A stretch of 64,000 bases of DNA from Amoebidium appalachense (lineage: Eukaryota; Ichthyosporea): the NCBI GenBank assembly GCA_963693365.1, contig CAVNZM010000001.1:1178001-1242000 (forward strand), read 5' to 3'. Numbering within the stretch: the stretch's first letter is position 1; every line of letters begins with the position of its first letter. Under the pieces are notes generated by a model that saw nothing but the letters and a program-made list of their open reading frames with translations, was not told the DNA's origin and searched no databases. The position numbers were made by a program, and so were the translations under genes. Below, piece after piece: positions 46,101-60,300 of this stretch.

Positions 46101-47595
46101 ACCCAACATTGCCATACCCGTATCACTTAACGGTGCAGCAGATCATTACTCAGTGGTAATACCTCGCTTGTCGCATGCGAACAAAATCTCGGACAACAAC
46201 CAAACACAGACATCACACTCAGTTGACACGGAAAACTCGACGGAGTTGGCGTCTAACGCTAACACAACTGACACGTTCGGTGGGTTGCCCGCCAAGGGCT
46301 GCAGCTGTAATAGAAACAGTAAGGATAGAACACGTTTTTTTTGTGGTTTTAAGAACGGCAGGGGAAAAGTGCAGGCATACGATGGGCATGAGCGTTGCAT
46401 ATGCGCAAAGAACAAGCGGGCATGCACCCAGGCATGCAGGTGTGAGAATTGTGGCAACAGGTGAGCCGTATGATATGCATTTGCTACTTTTCTTCTTTTG
46501 CATCCTCTATTTGCCCACACTTGGTACTTTATAATCGAAACCTTAACTTGGCCAAATCCAGGTATTTCTGCTTGTCCCTCTCTTTATTCCCCCCCCCCCC
46601 CCCCCCCTTTCCCCCCCTCTCTCTCTCTCTCCCCCCTCCCCCCCCCCCCCCCCCCCCCGAGGGGAAAGAAAAGCCCCCTCTCCCAATCCCCTCCCCCTCC
46701 TGTATCCGTCGTTTCATGATGTCTAACCCCCCTCCCCCTCCCCCCACCTTCCCCACTGCTCACCACCTGCACACCCGCACACCATACACAAACTTAAACA
46801 CACACACGCATGCACGTGTGCACGCACACACACAGCCCCCCCCCCCCCCCCCCCCCCCCCAAACACACACACACACACACACACAATGCATCCGCGCATC
46901 ATGGTCCATGCATACACGTGTGTGGATAGATGCACAGGTGCACGAATCCACGCACGCACGCACCCACAGAGCACGTGTGCGCACGCACACACAAACACAC
47001 ATGTGTACACGTGCGCGCGCATTCACACGCACACACAAACGCACATACACATGCAGTCATGGACAGCGGCCAGAGCCAAACCGTCCAGGTCGTCCGTCTA
47101 CCATGCAGCTGCATTTATCCGGCGAAGGGGGGAACCTTTCCCTGAGAAGTGGTGATGGGTCCAACACCACCCATACGGCCAACACAACAGCCACCAGGGG
47201 CAAGGCCACTGCCACGGTTCCAACGCAAAGGCGGCGCGCACGATTCACGCAAACACGAACCACAGATCAGAATGGTTTGGAGTATTATGTGTCTGTGGGC
47301 GAGGAGGTACGTTCGGGTAGATGGTCGGATGCGGAGACCGCGTTGATTGAAAGTATTGTTATTTCGCTTGCGGAACAAAAGTTGCCGGCAACAGAGGAGG
47401 ACATATTTGCACATTACCATGCAGCATTGGAGGGCAACGAGGAGGGTGTGGGGCTGGATGCCATCCTTTCCAAAACATTGAAACAAATCAAGTCAAAAAT
47501 AGAACACATTGAGAAGGAAAGACGTTTGCGTAGTCAGGTGGCCGCCGAGGTGAGGGAGGAAATCGCGAGGGCTAAGGAAGCCGCTGCTAGGACAG
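39713..47595 (+). CDS. DDE transposase-OTU-CxC-SANT fusion, 3' broken
   Basis: Exons 39713-40066, 40385-42032, 43207-43507, 45636-46460 and 47057-47595, all GT-AG, join in phase to about 1222 codons. A Cys cluster (C142, C147, C183-C190) precedes a DUF6729-like transposase with RNase H-fold signature: D341 (ADHTFKV), D413 (YIDNCC), E541 (GQNEILHR). Then comes an acidic linker, an OTU cysteine protease (D-G-N-C with C801; His938 in DHYSVV), a Cys-rich CxC module (about 988-1041, ending CRCENCGN) and a SANT-like stretch (GRWSDAE, about 1130) with a basic coiled C-terminus. Domains suggest a nuclear, transposon-derived protein with deubiquitinase potential. The hydrophobic N-terminus (ILVHVILAFCLLAAA) is odd for a transposase, so exon 1 is the least certain. 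Copia LTR at 47596 replaces the C-terminus; the frame runs on into the LTR until 47780. Confidence 0.75.
42180..43120. repeat. C, CA, TG and G tracts in intron 2 of the fusion gene
   Basis: Poly-C (42180-42203, 42239-42256), TG arrays (42535-42675, 43045-43092) and G/GGGA tracts (42717-43000, 43093-43117) within the 1174-bp intron 42033-43206. Long frames here are compositional. Confidence 0.85.
43508..44385. repeat. C-rich first part of intron 3
   Basis: Poly-C and CT-rich DNA with C-runs up to 30 bases and short CA arrays. It ends in the C-run into which the miniature LTR element is inserted. Confidence 0.8.
44386..45526 (-). mobile_element. Copia-type miniature LTR element (TRIM) in intron 3
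   Basis: Two nearly identical LTRs, 44386-44802 (417 bp) and 45111-45526 (416 bp), with TGTTGGA/TCCAACA ends flank 308 bp without coding. On the minus strand GGGTTATGGGCCCAG (45110-45096) follows the 5' LTR and exactly complements the anticodon arm of initiator tRNA-Met. GGGTAGGGG (44811-44803) precedes the 3' LTR as polypurine tract. Both flanks are C-runs, consistent with a CCCCC duplication. Each LTR has TATATAAG followed by four or five copies of a 14-base CTCCATGACTGAAC-type repeat (plus-strand reading). Near-identical LTRs mean recent insertion. Confidence 0.85.
45096..45110 (-). promoter_or_regulatory. Half-tRNA-iMet primer-binding site of the TRIM
   Basis: The plus strand reads CTGGGCCCATAACCC, the anticodon stem-loop of eukaryotic initiator tRNA-Met, directly beside the LTR. 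Drosophila copia is known to prime from a cleaved half of this tRNA at the same site. Confidence 0.85.
46580..46895. repeat. C and CA tracts in intron 4 of the fusion gene
   Basis: C runs (46590-46607, 46640-46658, 46837-46860), CT and CA arrays inside the 596-bp intron 46461-47056. No coding support. Confidence 0.8.
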
Positions 47596-48530
47596 TGTTT
47601 AATTGTATAAGTATTTGGGATGTAAGCAGAGACACAGTGGTGCAGTGTGAAAACACCACAGACACACACAACAACAAAACACGGAGCGATCGGAGAAGTG
47701 TACACAACAGACATCAATGTTTAGACACGACTGAACTCAATTTATTTTTGATCGCTAATAAATACCTGAAATTCCCTTAAGTTAAATCCATACATGATTT
47801 CCGACCAGTCGGAAATCAGATCTATGTCTAAAATAACCAATCACAATTAACTGATTATTTCCCGGATAGATCCGGAGGCACAGGAACGCACACCATAGGT
47901 CACAGCTATAAGAAAGAAAAGAGGTGAAGAGTAACGAGGAAAGAGGTGATGTTTCTAACCTATCATCGGCTACAAAGACTCAGACATTTTCTGACTAAGT
48001 CCACTGATTGGATATAGTACGGCAACACACAAAACAAAAGTGTTTGACTAAGCTATGAATCATACCTGACAAGCTAAAGTGTAGCCTAAGTGTTTTTCTA
48101 CCAATCAAAACATAACGAGTAATATAAATCTACTCAACGTATATTAGTGAGAGAGAAATATAATTATGTGAAAGGAAACAAGAGAAGAAAGAAAGAGAAA
48201 AGAAAGAAGAAGAAAGAGGAAAAAGAAAAGAAAGCAGGACAGAAAACACGAACAGCAAAACACAGTTATAACCGAAGATATTCATGTACACATAACATGT
48301 ACACGTTTCTCCCTTACTGGGTAGACTCGTGTACCTATAATCAGTTGCTGTAATCGATATCTAAACACACGAATATAGCCGACACAACACGATTACAAGT
48401 ACTCAAATACACTGGAGATCGATCTCATAATTTACGTACAAGGAGCACATCTCTTTCACTAAGTGAATGAATGAAAACATAACACGAACTGAGAAGATCT
48501 TACAATATGTAAATACCACGTATTATAACA
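47596..48530 (-). repeat. Copia family A 3' LTR (935 bp), minus strand
   Basis: Same length as 7171-8105, and the stretches I compared are close to identical. It interrupts the last exon of the fusion gene at GACAG|TGTTTAATTG. Its polypurine tract AAGTGGGGA is at 48539-48531. Confidence 0.92.
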
Positions 48531-48680
48531 TCCCCACTTAAGACTTTGAAGTTTGTGTTATCATATCCCCACTGAACTAGTGAAATCTCCCCACTTGAGA
48601 ACAGAAACGGAAAAAAAAAATTAAAGTTTGGACTTTTCCGGGGGGGGGGGGGGGGGGGGGGGGGGGGAGAGGGGGGGGGA

Positions 48681-48731
<51 letters not shown>

Positions 48732-49201
48732 AGGGGGGGGGGGGGGGGGGAGGGGGGGGGGGGGAACCGGGGCAAAAACAACAAATATATATAACGTGTA
48801 TAGTCGGGGTTTGTTTAACTGGGCTTTAAACCAGTGAAAGATAGAGGAGAGTGATGGTACAGGTCAAACCTTATATATAAACCCTAAGTGGGCATACCCA
48901 CAAAGGCAATACATATGAAATAATGATGATGATAAAGTAAGTAGTAAACATGAGAAAATTACTCTTGAAGTAGGTCGGGTCAATCCACAATATCCGGTAA
49001 ACAAAGTCGAGCACGATGGTGGACATGACTCGGGCCGGGGAGGGGTTTGGTGAGGATGTCAGCTAAGTTGTGGGCTGACTCAACGTAGTGGACAACCACA
49101 TCCCCACTGGCAATGTAGTCCTTGGTGTTGTGATACCGGACGGCAATGTGTTTGGTACGGTGCTTGATGCCGGTGGAGTTGACGATGGCAATGGTCGACT
49201 G
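48531..49201 (-). pseudogene. Copia family A 3' UTR and last ~74 pol codons
   Basis: Minus-strand RNase H tail (STIAIVNSTGIKHRTKH to the stop at 48980) matches the end of the pol at 3271-6768 almost exactly. The 3' untranslated region contains an enlarged poly-G/C tract (48640-48763). The element is cut at 49201, inside the DNQST motif, where satellite DNA begins. Confidence 0.9.
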
Positions 49202-50850
49202 CACATGTGCATATATTATGCTACAGGGGGGGTTCTATTCGAGCTACAACGTTGTGTTTTTTTTGTGTGACCCTCGTACTCTAGGGGCACATTCACCATC
49301 CCCCCCATAAACTGTGTGGTAAATGTCTCGTGCTAGAAGCTGTTCTGTGGGTAGTTATTGAAAAAACCAATAATGTCTAGGTAACACATGTACATATACT
49401 ATGCTACAAGGGGGGTTCGATACGAGCTACAACGTTGTGGTTTTTTCATGTGCCCCTCGTACTCCAGGGGCACATTCACCATCCCCCCCCATAAACGTTT
49501 TGGTATATTTCTCGTGCTAGAGGCTGTTCTGTGGGTAGTTATTGAAAAACCCAAAAATGTCTAGGTAACACATGGACATATACTATGCTACAAGGGGGGT
49601 TCTATACGAGCTACAACGTTGTGTTTTTTTCGTGTGACCCTCGTACTCCAAGGGCACATTCACCATCCCTCCCATAAACTGTGTGGTAAATGTCTCGTGC
49701 TAGAAGTTGTTCTGTGGGTAGTTATCGAAAAAACCAATAATGTGTAAGTAACACATGTACATATACTATGCTACAAGGGGGGTTCTATACGAGCTACAAC
49801 GTTGTGTTTTTTTCGTGTGACCCTCGTACTCCAGGGGCACATTCACCATCCCCCCCATAAACGTTGTGGTGAATGTCTCGTGCTAGAAGCTGCTCTGTTG
49901 GTAGTTATTGAAAAAACCAATAATGTGTAAGTAACACACGTACACATATTATGCTACAAGGGGGGTTCTATTCGAGCTACAACGTTGTGTTTTTTTCGTG
50001 TGACCCTCGTACTCCAGGGGCACATTCACCATCCCCCCCATAAACTCTGTGGTAAATGTCTCGTGCTAGAAGCTGTTCTGTGGGTAGTTATCGAAAAAAC
50101 CAATAATGCCTCAGTAACACATGTACATATACTATGCTACAAGGGGGGTTCTATTCGAGCTACAACGTTGTGTTTTTTTCGTGTGACCCTCGTACTCCAG
50201 GGGCACATTCACCATCCCCCCCATAAACTGTGTGATAAATGTCTCGTGCTAGAAGCTGTTCTGTGGGTAGTTATTGAAAAACCCAAAAATGTCTAGGTAA
50301 CACATGTACATATATTATGCTACAAGGGGGGTTCTATTCGAGCTACAACGTTGTGTTTTTTTCGTGTGACCCTCGTACTCCAGGGGCACATTCACTATCC
50401 CCCCCATAAACTTTGCGGTAAATGTCTCGTGCTAGAAGCTGTTCTGTTGGTAGTTATTGAAAAAACCAATAATGTGTAAGTAACACATGTACATATACTA
50501 TGCTACAAGGGGGGTTCTATTCGAGCTACAAACTTGTGTTGTTTTGGTGTGGCCCTCGTACTCCAGGGGCACATTCACCATCCCCCCCATAATCTTTGTG
50601 GTAAAGTTCTCGGGCGAGAGGCTGTTCTGTGGGTAGTTATTGAAAAAACCAAAAATGCCTAGGTTGAACACATGGACATATACTATGCTACAAGCGGGGT
50701 TCTATACGAGCTACAACGTTGTGTTTTTTTCGTGTGACCCTCGTACTCCAAGGGCACATTCACCATCTCCCCTTATAATTTGTGGTGAATTTATCGTGCT
50801 AGAAGCTACTCTGTGGGTAGTTAGTGAAAAAACCCGATGGTTATAAGTAA
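49202..50850 (+). repeat. 183-bp satellite, nine units
   Basis: The landmark ATGCTACAAGG recurs at intervals of 183 or 184 bases from 49221 to 50688. Each unit has CGAGCTACAACGTTGTG, CTCGTACTCCAGGGGCACA and GTCTCGTGCTAGAAGC. Because 183 is 61 codons some frames stay open for more than one unit; I see no other sign of coding. A tenth unit is at about 51590-51780. Confidence 0.92.
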
Positions 50851-51086
50851 CGCATGCACAAATTGTCACCATAGCATTATACTACCATAGTAGTTGGTCG
50901 ACAATAACGATATATTGGGAACGTGGACACCATATTGTAAACCAAAAAATAATAACACCATAATATACTACACATACCTAACAATGTATTGTGAATGAAT
51001 AAAATACTTGCTTACGTGCTGGTAAAATACGAGAAACAAGGATTCTCTCGCTCTTTTTTTCTTTCTTTTTTGTTTGTTTTTGTGTT

Positions 51087-51148
<62 letters not shown>

Positions 51149-51171
51149 GGGGGGGGGGGGGGGGGGGGTAT

Positions 51172-51333
51172 ACCCCCATACGATCATTATAGTGATCTCA
51201 TTATATGCCCCATACGACCACCATAAGGATCGCTAGTTATACCCCCATACGATCATCATAGTGATCTCATTCTATGCCTCATACGATCATCATAATGATC
51301 ACATACCAATATCCATACGGTCATCATAGTGAT
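51172..51333 (+). repeat. 33-bp repeat with GATC dyads, five units
   Basis: CCATACGATCATCATAGTGATC recurs five times with minor changes at 33-36-base spacing. Each unit is an imperfect palindrome bounded by GATC. Confidence 0.8.
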
Positions 51334-52074
51334 CACAAGGAGATTATCTAACGGGCGCAACTGACATGTGAATTCGTTTTTGCACGCCTCATGGAAAGCG
51401 GATGAGGCTCATCAGGTGGCCGCGTCTTAGGTATGTACAAATTCAAGTCTACTTTCCCTATGCACATTAAGAATATAATAATAAATTTTTTAACACTACT
51501 TACCTAGGCGAGGGTTGTCAATTAAGAATAGCACAGTGACCAAGCAAAGCAAAATACATGCAAAAACCATATTTGCAACGCCTCTAAACTTTGCGGTAAA
51601 TGTCTCGTGCTAGAAGCTGTTCTGTGGGTAGTTATTGAAAAAACCAATAATGTGTAAGTAACACATGTACATATACTATGCTACAAGGGGGGTTCTATTC
51701 GAGCTACAACGTTGTGTTTTTTTCGTGTGGCCCTCGTACTCCAAGGGCACATTCACCATCTCCCCTTATAATTTGTGGTGAATTTATCGTGCTAGAAGCT
51801 ACTCTGTGGGTAGTTAGTGAAAAAACCCGATGCTTATAAGTAACGCATGCACAAATTGTCATCATAGCATTACACTACCATAGTAGTTGGTCGACAATAA
51901 CGATATATTGGGAATGTGGACACCATATTGTAAACCAAAAAATAATAACACCATAATATACTACACATACCTAACAATGTATTGTGAATGAATAAAATAC
52001 TTGCTTACGTGCTGGTAACATACGAGAAACAAGGATTCTCTCGCTCTTTTTTTTCTTTCTTTTTTGTTTGTTTT

Positions 52075-55310
<3,236 letters not shown>

Positions 55311-55729
55311 CTGTATTATCCTTTATGCTACTTCAAGTTTTATACCCTACCGCTTACACAGGATGTAGGCTGGTGAAAGGTTTAATGGTAGGACGTTCGG
55401 TGACGTTTGTACCACGGACCACGGGAACATCTTCCCCAGGAACAGTATTCAAAACAAAGAACTTTTATATTTTGAGGTGCTAAAAACGTGAGGACCACTT
55501 GTTATGGCCGTTGCCCTTCTCAATCTTGGTACGGAAATGCACCCATATTATACTGCAAATGTATTGTATATGACGTGTGTATATCGTACAGGTACTGGTA
55601 GTATATTGATAGTACCTCCTACGTAATGATTTGTTCGCATTCGAACATACTGGCAGTATATACTGAGACTATAACCAATATATGGTGTCCTTAGCTGTGT
55701 CCGTATTGGTGACAGTATTATAGATGTAT

Positions 55730-56690
55730 TCGTGACATTGCCAATACCACTTGTGCCTTAGATATTCGCAATAGGATAAAAGTTTTCTTGCTATATCATG
55801 TTTATGTCCTACTAATATGGATGTGATATGGGTAGGATATGATCTACATAATGTCAGTATATGTCCACCCTAATACCACGGTATTAGCAATGTACTGCGC
55901 ATACAAGGACTACACTCCGAACATGTTTGTTGAACATGTGTTGGCAATACATTCACAATATTGCAACTACATAGGTAAAGTGACCTGTTCTTTCATCCCC
56001 AATATTGTACCAATATATTGGCAATAAAATACACGCCCCATATTTTCGGTTGCTTTTACCTATTGATAATAGGTGCATAATAGTCTTGATATTGTGACGG
56101 ATACATTGGCAATACATTTGAACCGTATTGAGACCCTATTATAAGCATATCACAACCCTATAACCAATAGCGACGTTATGTTTGTATCGGCCATATGGGA
56201 CATATGTGTTGGGTATATTGCCAATAACCCAAAATGGTCAGGAATAATACATTCATAATATATTGGCAATAGTCTTGCCACGTTGGACAATACCATAATT
56301 TGACACAAAATTATCCTACATTTTATATATTCATAACTTATTGACAATACTCCGCAAGCAATAGTATAATACCGAATAAATACATTGACAATATCGAAAT
56401 TGTATTGTTAATAGGCACACGTACACGCGTTTTGAGATATTGCCAGTACATTACTCATACGGTATATAGTTATTGGTGGTAGACCCGGCATGGTATGACA
56501 ATAATATCAAAATATGTTGCCGATATTACGTCAATATTACAGTTCTATTACACTTCTATAGCGTCTCTACCACAGAAAATCTCTACTCGCAATACATTGG
56601 CAATGGATAATTGATATTACTTCAGTATTAATCTGGTATTTTTACGATATTGGCAATAGATAATAGCCTCACAATATTGCCAATACCGCC
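55730..56690. repeat. Field of TTGGCAAT / ATTGCCAA motifs
   Basis: The 8-mer TTGGCAAT or its complement occurs exactly nine times in under 1 kb (55737, 55941, 56018, 56106, 56217, 56263, 56597, 56650, 56676), and many near-copies (TTGACAATA, TTGCCGATA, TTGGACAATA) fill the space between. Spacing is irregular, so it is not a plain tandem array. It ends against the gypsy gag at about 56690. Confidence 0.8.
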
Positions 56691-56719
56691 GGGAAGTTTG
56701 CTGATGGGGTCTCAAGAAC

Positions 56720-57139
56720 ATGCCCGAGGTTGTGCTTCATCATTACCAACGTACCCTCAACGACTACCCGGACCTTTGTTCGGAGGCCCGGGCTGCAACC
56801 ACCCTCAAGCAAGCCATGGCCCGTGTCATCCGACGGTATGAGGCTGATGTGGGTGCTCACAATTTAAAATGTAACCGTAATGTGGGTGCTGTAGATGAGA
56901 TGGGTGGTGGTAGTGGGGGGCATGGTGGTGGTGGTGGTGGTCACGGGGGTGGCCACGGAGGTAGTGGGGGTAATGTTGGTGGTAAGGGTAAATCTAATGG
57001 GGGGGGCAAATGGGCTAAGGACAATAAGAAAGACAAGAGGGGGCCCAATTGTTGGGCATGCAAGCAGCCGGGGCATCGTTTTAAAGATTGCCCCACCCGA
57101 GCTGCCAAGAAGAACAAGGGCAAGCAAAGTGAAAAATAG
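56720..57139 (+). pseudogene. Ty3/gypsy gag, C-terminal part
   Basis: 139 codons from an internal ATG. They contain a Gly/His-rich linker and one CCHC zinc knuckle (CWACKQPGHRFKDCP) with a basic tail. Most of the gag capsid domain, the 5' LTR and the leader are missing; the TTGGCAAT field abuts at about 56690. Gag packages the element RNA. Confidence 0.85.
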
Positions 57140-57384
57140 GTAATTGCCGGTGCTAGATGCACGGATACGGCATGTATTGCACATTGTGACCCAGTGGGTC
57201 ACGAAAAAGTAATTAAAAATGTGCCTATACCAAGTGCTTCTGCCCCGGCTTCTTCCGATATTCCCCCCTCCGAGCCCCTTTCCCCCGACCCCCGTCCCCC
57301 CACCACCCCCCCACACCCATCCCCCCCCACAAAGAAACTTCGAACACTCGATAGAATAAGAAAAGTGTTCGATATAAGTGCCAT

Positions 57385-60300
57385 ATGCAATGCCGGAAGA
57401 CAGGCTATGTTAATGTTACGTTGAGTAATGAAAAATACTTTGCATTGTTTGACACTGGGGCATCATTCACGGTGGTTAGTGAAGCTGTTTTTTCCCGACA
57501 CATGCAGGAGTTTGCCTTGCAACCCTCGGATGTGATTGTTACTTCTCAGAGGAAAAACGATAAAGCTCTAGCTATCATGAGTGGTGAAGTGATGCTCCCG
57601 TTATGCCTCGGTTCTCAAACATTCATGTGGCCTTGCTTAGTAATTAAAAATATTAAGCATGACATGATTATTGGGAACGATTTTGCCAACAAACACATTG
57701 CCACCACTAATCATCAAGCACACTCACTAACACTGGTGTCGGGGATGGTGGTGCCGACGTCATCTTTGCACACCCCCTACACAATGTGTCCTGTTACCGT
57801 CAAGCACGACACCACCGTCAAATCTGGTTTTGGATGTGTATTACGTGCAACGGTGCAGGTGACTGCTGCTGCTGCTGCTGCTGCTGCTGGCACCCTCGGT
57901 ATCTTCGAACCTACTCGTGAATTTCGAGATAAGTTCCCCCCCACCATCTGTGAAATTAGTGTGGATAAATCTATTGCTGTTGTGTGCGAAAATGGTGTGG
58001 GTCCGGATTTGAACGTGTTCGGTACCATCGGTCATTTCGTTCCTACGAGCCGACATGAGTACATACACGAACTGAGTGTTTTGCAAGCCGAACCCCACCC
58101 CAGTCGTACACAAACCGTCGTTGGTGCAATAGCGCAGTGCATCAGGTGGGCAACGGGGGGTGGAGAAGGTTGCCTACCCAATTCACCTCCGGCCGTGCCA
58201 CCGGGCCGGGTGCCTACCGATAACATGTGTGGGCACGAAGGGCATGTGAGTGGGACACGAGGCGGTCCGATACATTCACCGATCGACCAATCAATGTGTG
58301 CCGTTGATCATGAAAACCCCCCCCCCCCGCGAAAAATTTCGGAAATTTCGGGTGGGGGTGCACACGATGCCGGCCAGGCTCCCCACGGTTTTGATTGGAA
58401 TAGGGTGCCTCAGAGTATGCTTCCGGATGTCAAGAAACTATTAGAAGCACACTCTCGTTGCTTCATCACTACGGACCCCGACGAATTTCCTCAGATTAAA
58501 GGATTCCCCATGCACATAGACACGGGAGATAACCCACCGATTCGATTAAAACAGTGGAGGTTGGAACAAGTGAAAGAGCAGGCTGTAAAGGAGATCGTAG
58601 AGGATATGTGTCGTAGAGGGCAGATGGAACAAGCACACAGTCAGTATAATTCACCCACCTTCGTAATACGAAAACCAAACGGAAAATACCGTCTGCTGAC
58701 TGATTTTCGTGCTCTTAACAAGCAAATTCGAAAATCTGCCTGGCCCATGCCCAACTTGCAACAACAAATAGAGAAGTTGGCTGGGTATAAGTATTTCTGT
58801 AAAGCTGATATGTCGGGTGCCTTTTATGTACCAAATGCTGCTAGACGCTGAGTCACGAGAAAAAACAGGATTTTCTGTGGCTGGTGTGCAGTATCGTTAT
58901 TGTGTGGCACCACAGGGGCTAAGTACTTCCCCGTCCCAGCTAGCATCTATCATGACACAGATTTTGGCCCCTCTGGCCGATGACGTGGTGGTATATGCCG
59001 ATGATTTAGCTGTGGGTGCACACACCGAAAAAGAATTAATACAGAAGCTTGACCGACTTTTCACCCGTCTCGGTGAATATGGAGTTAAGCTCGATGGGGC
59101 AAAGACATACATTGGGCTCACGGAAATACCGTTTTTGGGTTGGATTGTAGGTGTGAATGGCATTCGGCCCGACCAGAAAAAGGTTCAGGCAGTGAAAGAT
59201 TGGCCGGTACCAAACACACTACACCAACTCCGGGGTTTTCTGGGTATTACTTCGTATCTCCGCCGTCACATTTTAAATTATGCAGAGCGAGCCCGGCCCA
59301 TGAATGCCGAGTGTTACGGAGAAAAACACCGACGGTTAAAATGGACGGACGAATTAGATCGCTCGTTTAATGATTTAAAATCGGCGTTATCGGAGGAAGT
59401 GCTTGCCCTGCCCGATCTTTCCCCCACGGCCGGGGGGGTCAGTTTCTTATTCGTTGTGATGCTAGTCGGTTCTCGGAAGGGGCTTGCCTGTATCAAAAAC
59501 AAAAAGATGGCAAGTTCCGCACGGTGGCATATGCCTCCCGGATGTTTCAACCTACCGAACGTAGGTGGAGCAACATCGAACGAGAAACGCATGCAATCTA
59601 TTGGGCACTGAAAGAGTTTAGGGTGTACGTGTATGGTCGAGTGAATACTATTGTGGAAAGTGACCATAAGCCCTGTCTTTCTCTTAAAGGTGTCAAACGG
59701 ATAGCAAACGTTACGGATGCAACGGTGGGCTTTGGAAATGCAGGAGTATGATTTCGATCTATACTACCGTCCTGGCCCTACCATGCACGATGCTGATGGA
59801 TTAAGCCGTATAGGATATATTCTGCATGAGAACGAAAACATACCACTGGAAAAGCGGGATGTGAAAAAGGAATTACAAGAGGTGCTCACAGCAGATTTAT
59901 CCGAGCTTAGCTCGCAACCAGCCGAAGTGTTTGTTGATTGGGGTGATGCACTCGAATTCACACACATTTTCGATCCAGACCGCTTGAAATGTGCACAAAT
60001 TTCTGCACTCAGTCAAGCCGGCCTGCCCTCCCTTTCTGCACTCGGTGGTGCCGGCTATCAGAAGGAAGCAATTATGATGGCACAGGGGGGGGACAAAATG
60101 TGTAAGGATATAATCACGTGGCTCCGGTGGCTTGCCTCCCTCGATGCCGAGGCCAAACGGGAATGGCAGGCAGGGGGGGAACGAGCTGCACACGGTCTTA
60201 ATCTTGAGTATTTCGGATACAAAAAGGTTAAGAAAATAGCACAAATGTGTGTGATAGAGGATGACGTGCTTTATCATGTGGCTAAGGATGGTCGTCGTTG

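Noticed and set aside
49985-50296. Protein of 61-residue repeats from the satellite
   Set aside because: Unit length happens to be a multiple of three, but several units are 184 bp and break the frame; there is no start context or splice evidence.
49202-50850. CRISPR array
   Set aside because: Units are 183 bp and the whole unit is conserved; there is no short repeat with variable spacers, and the context is eukaryotic.
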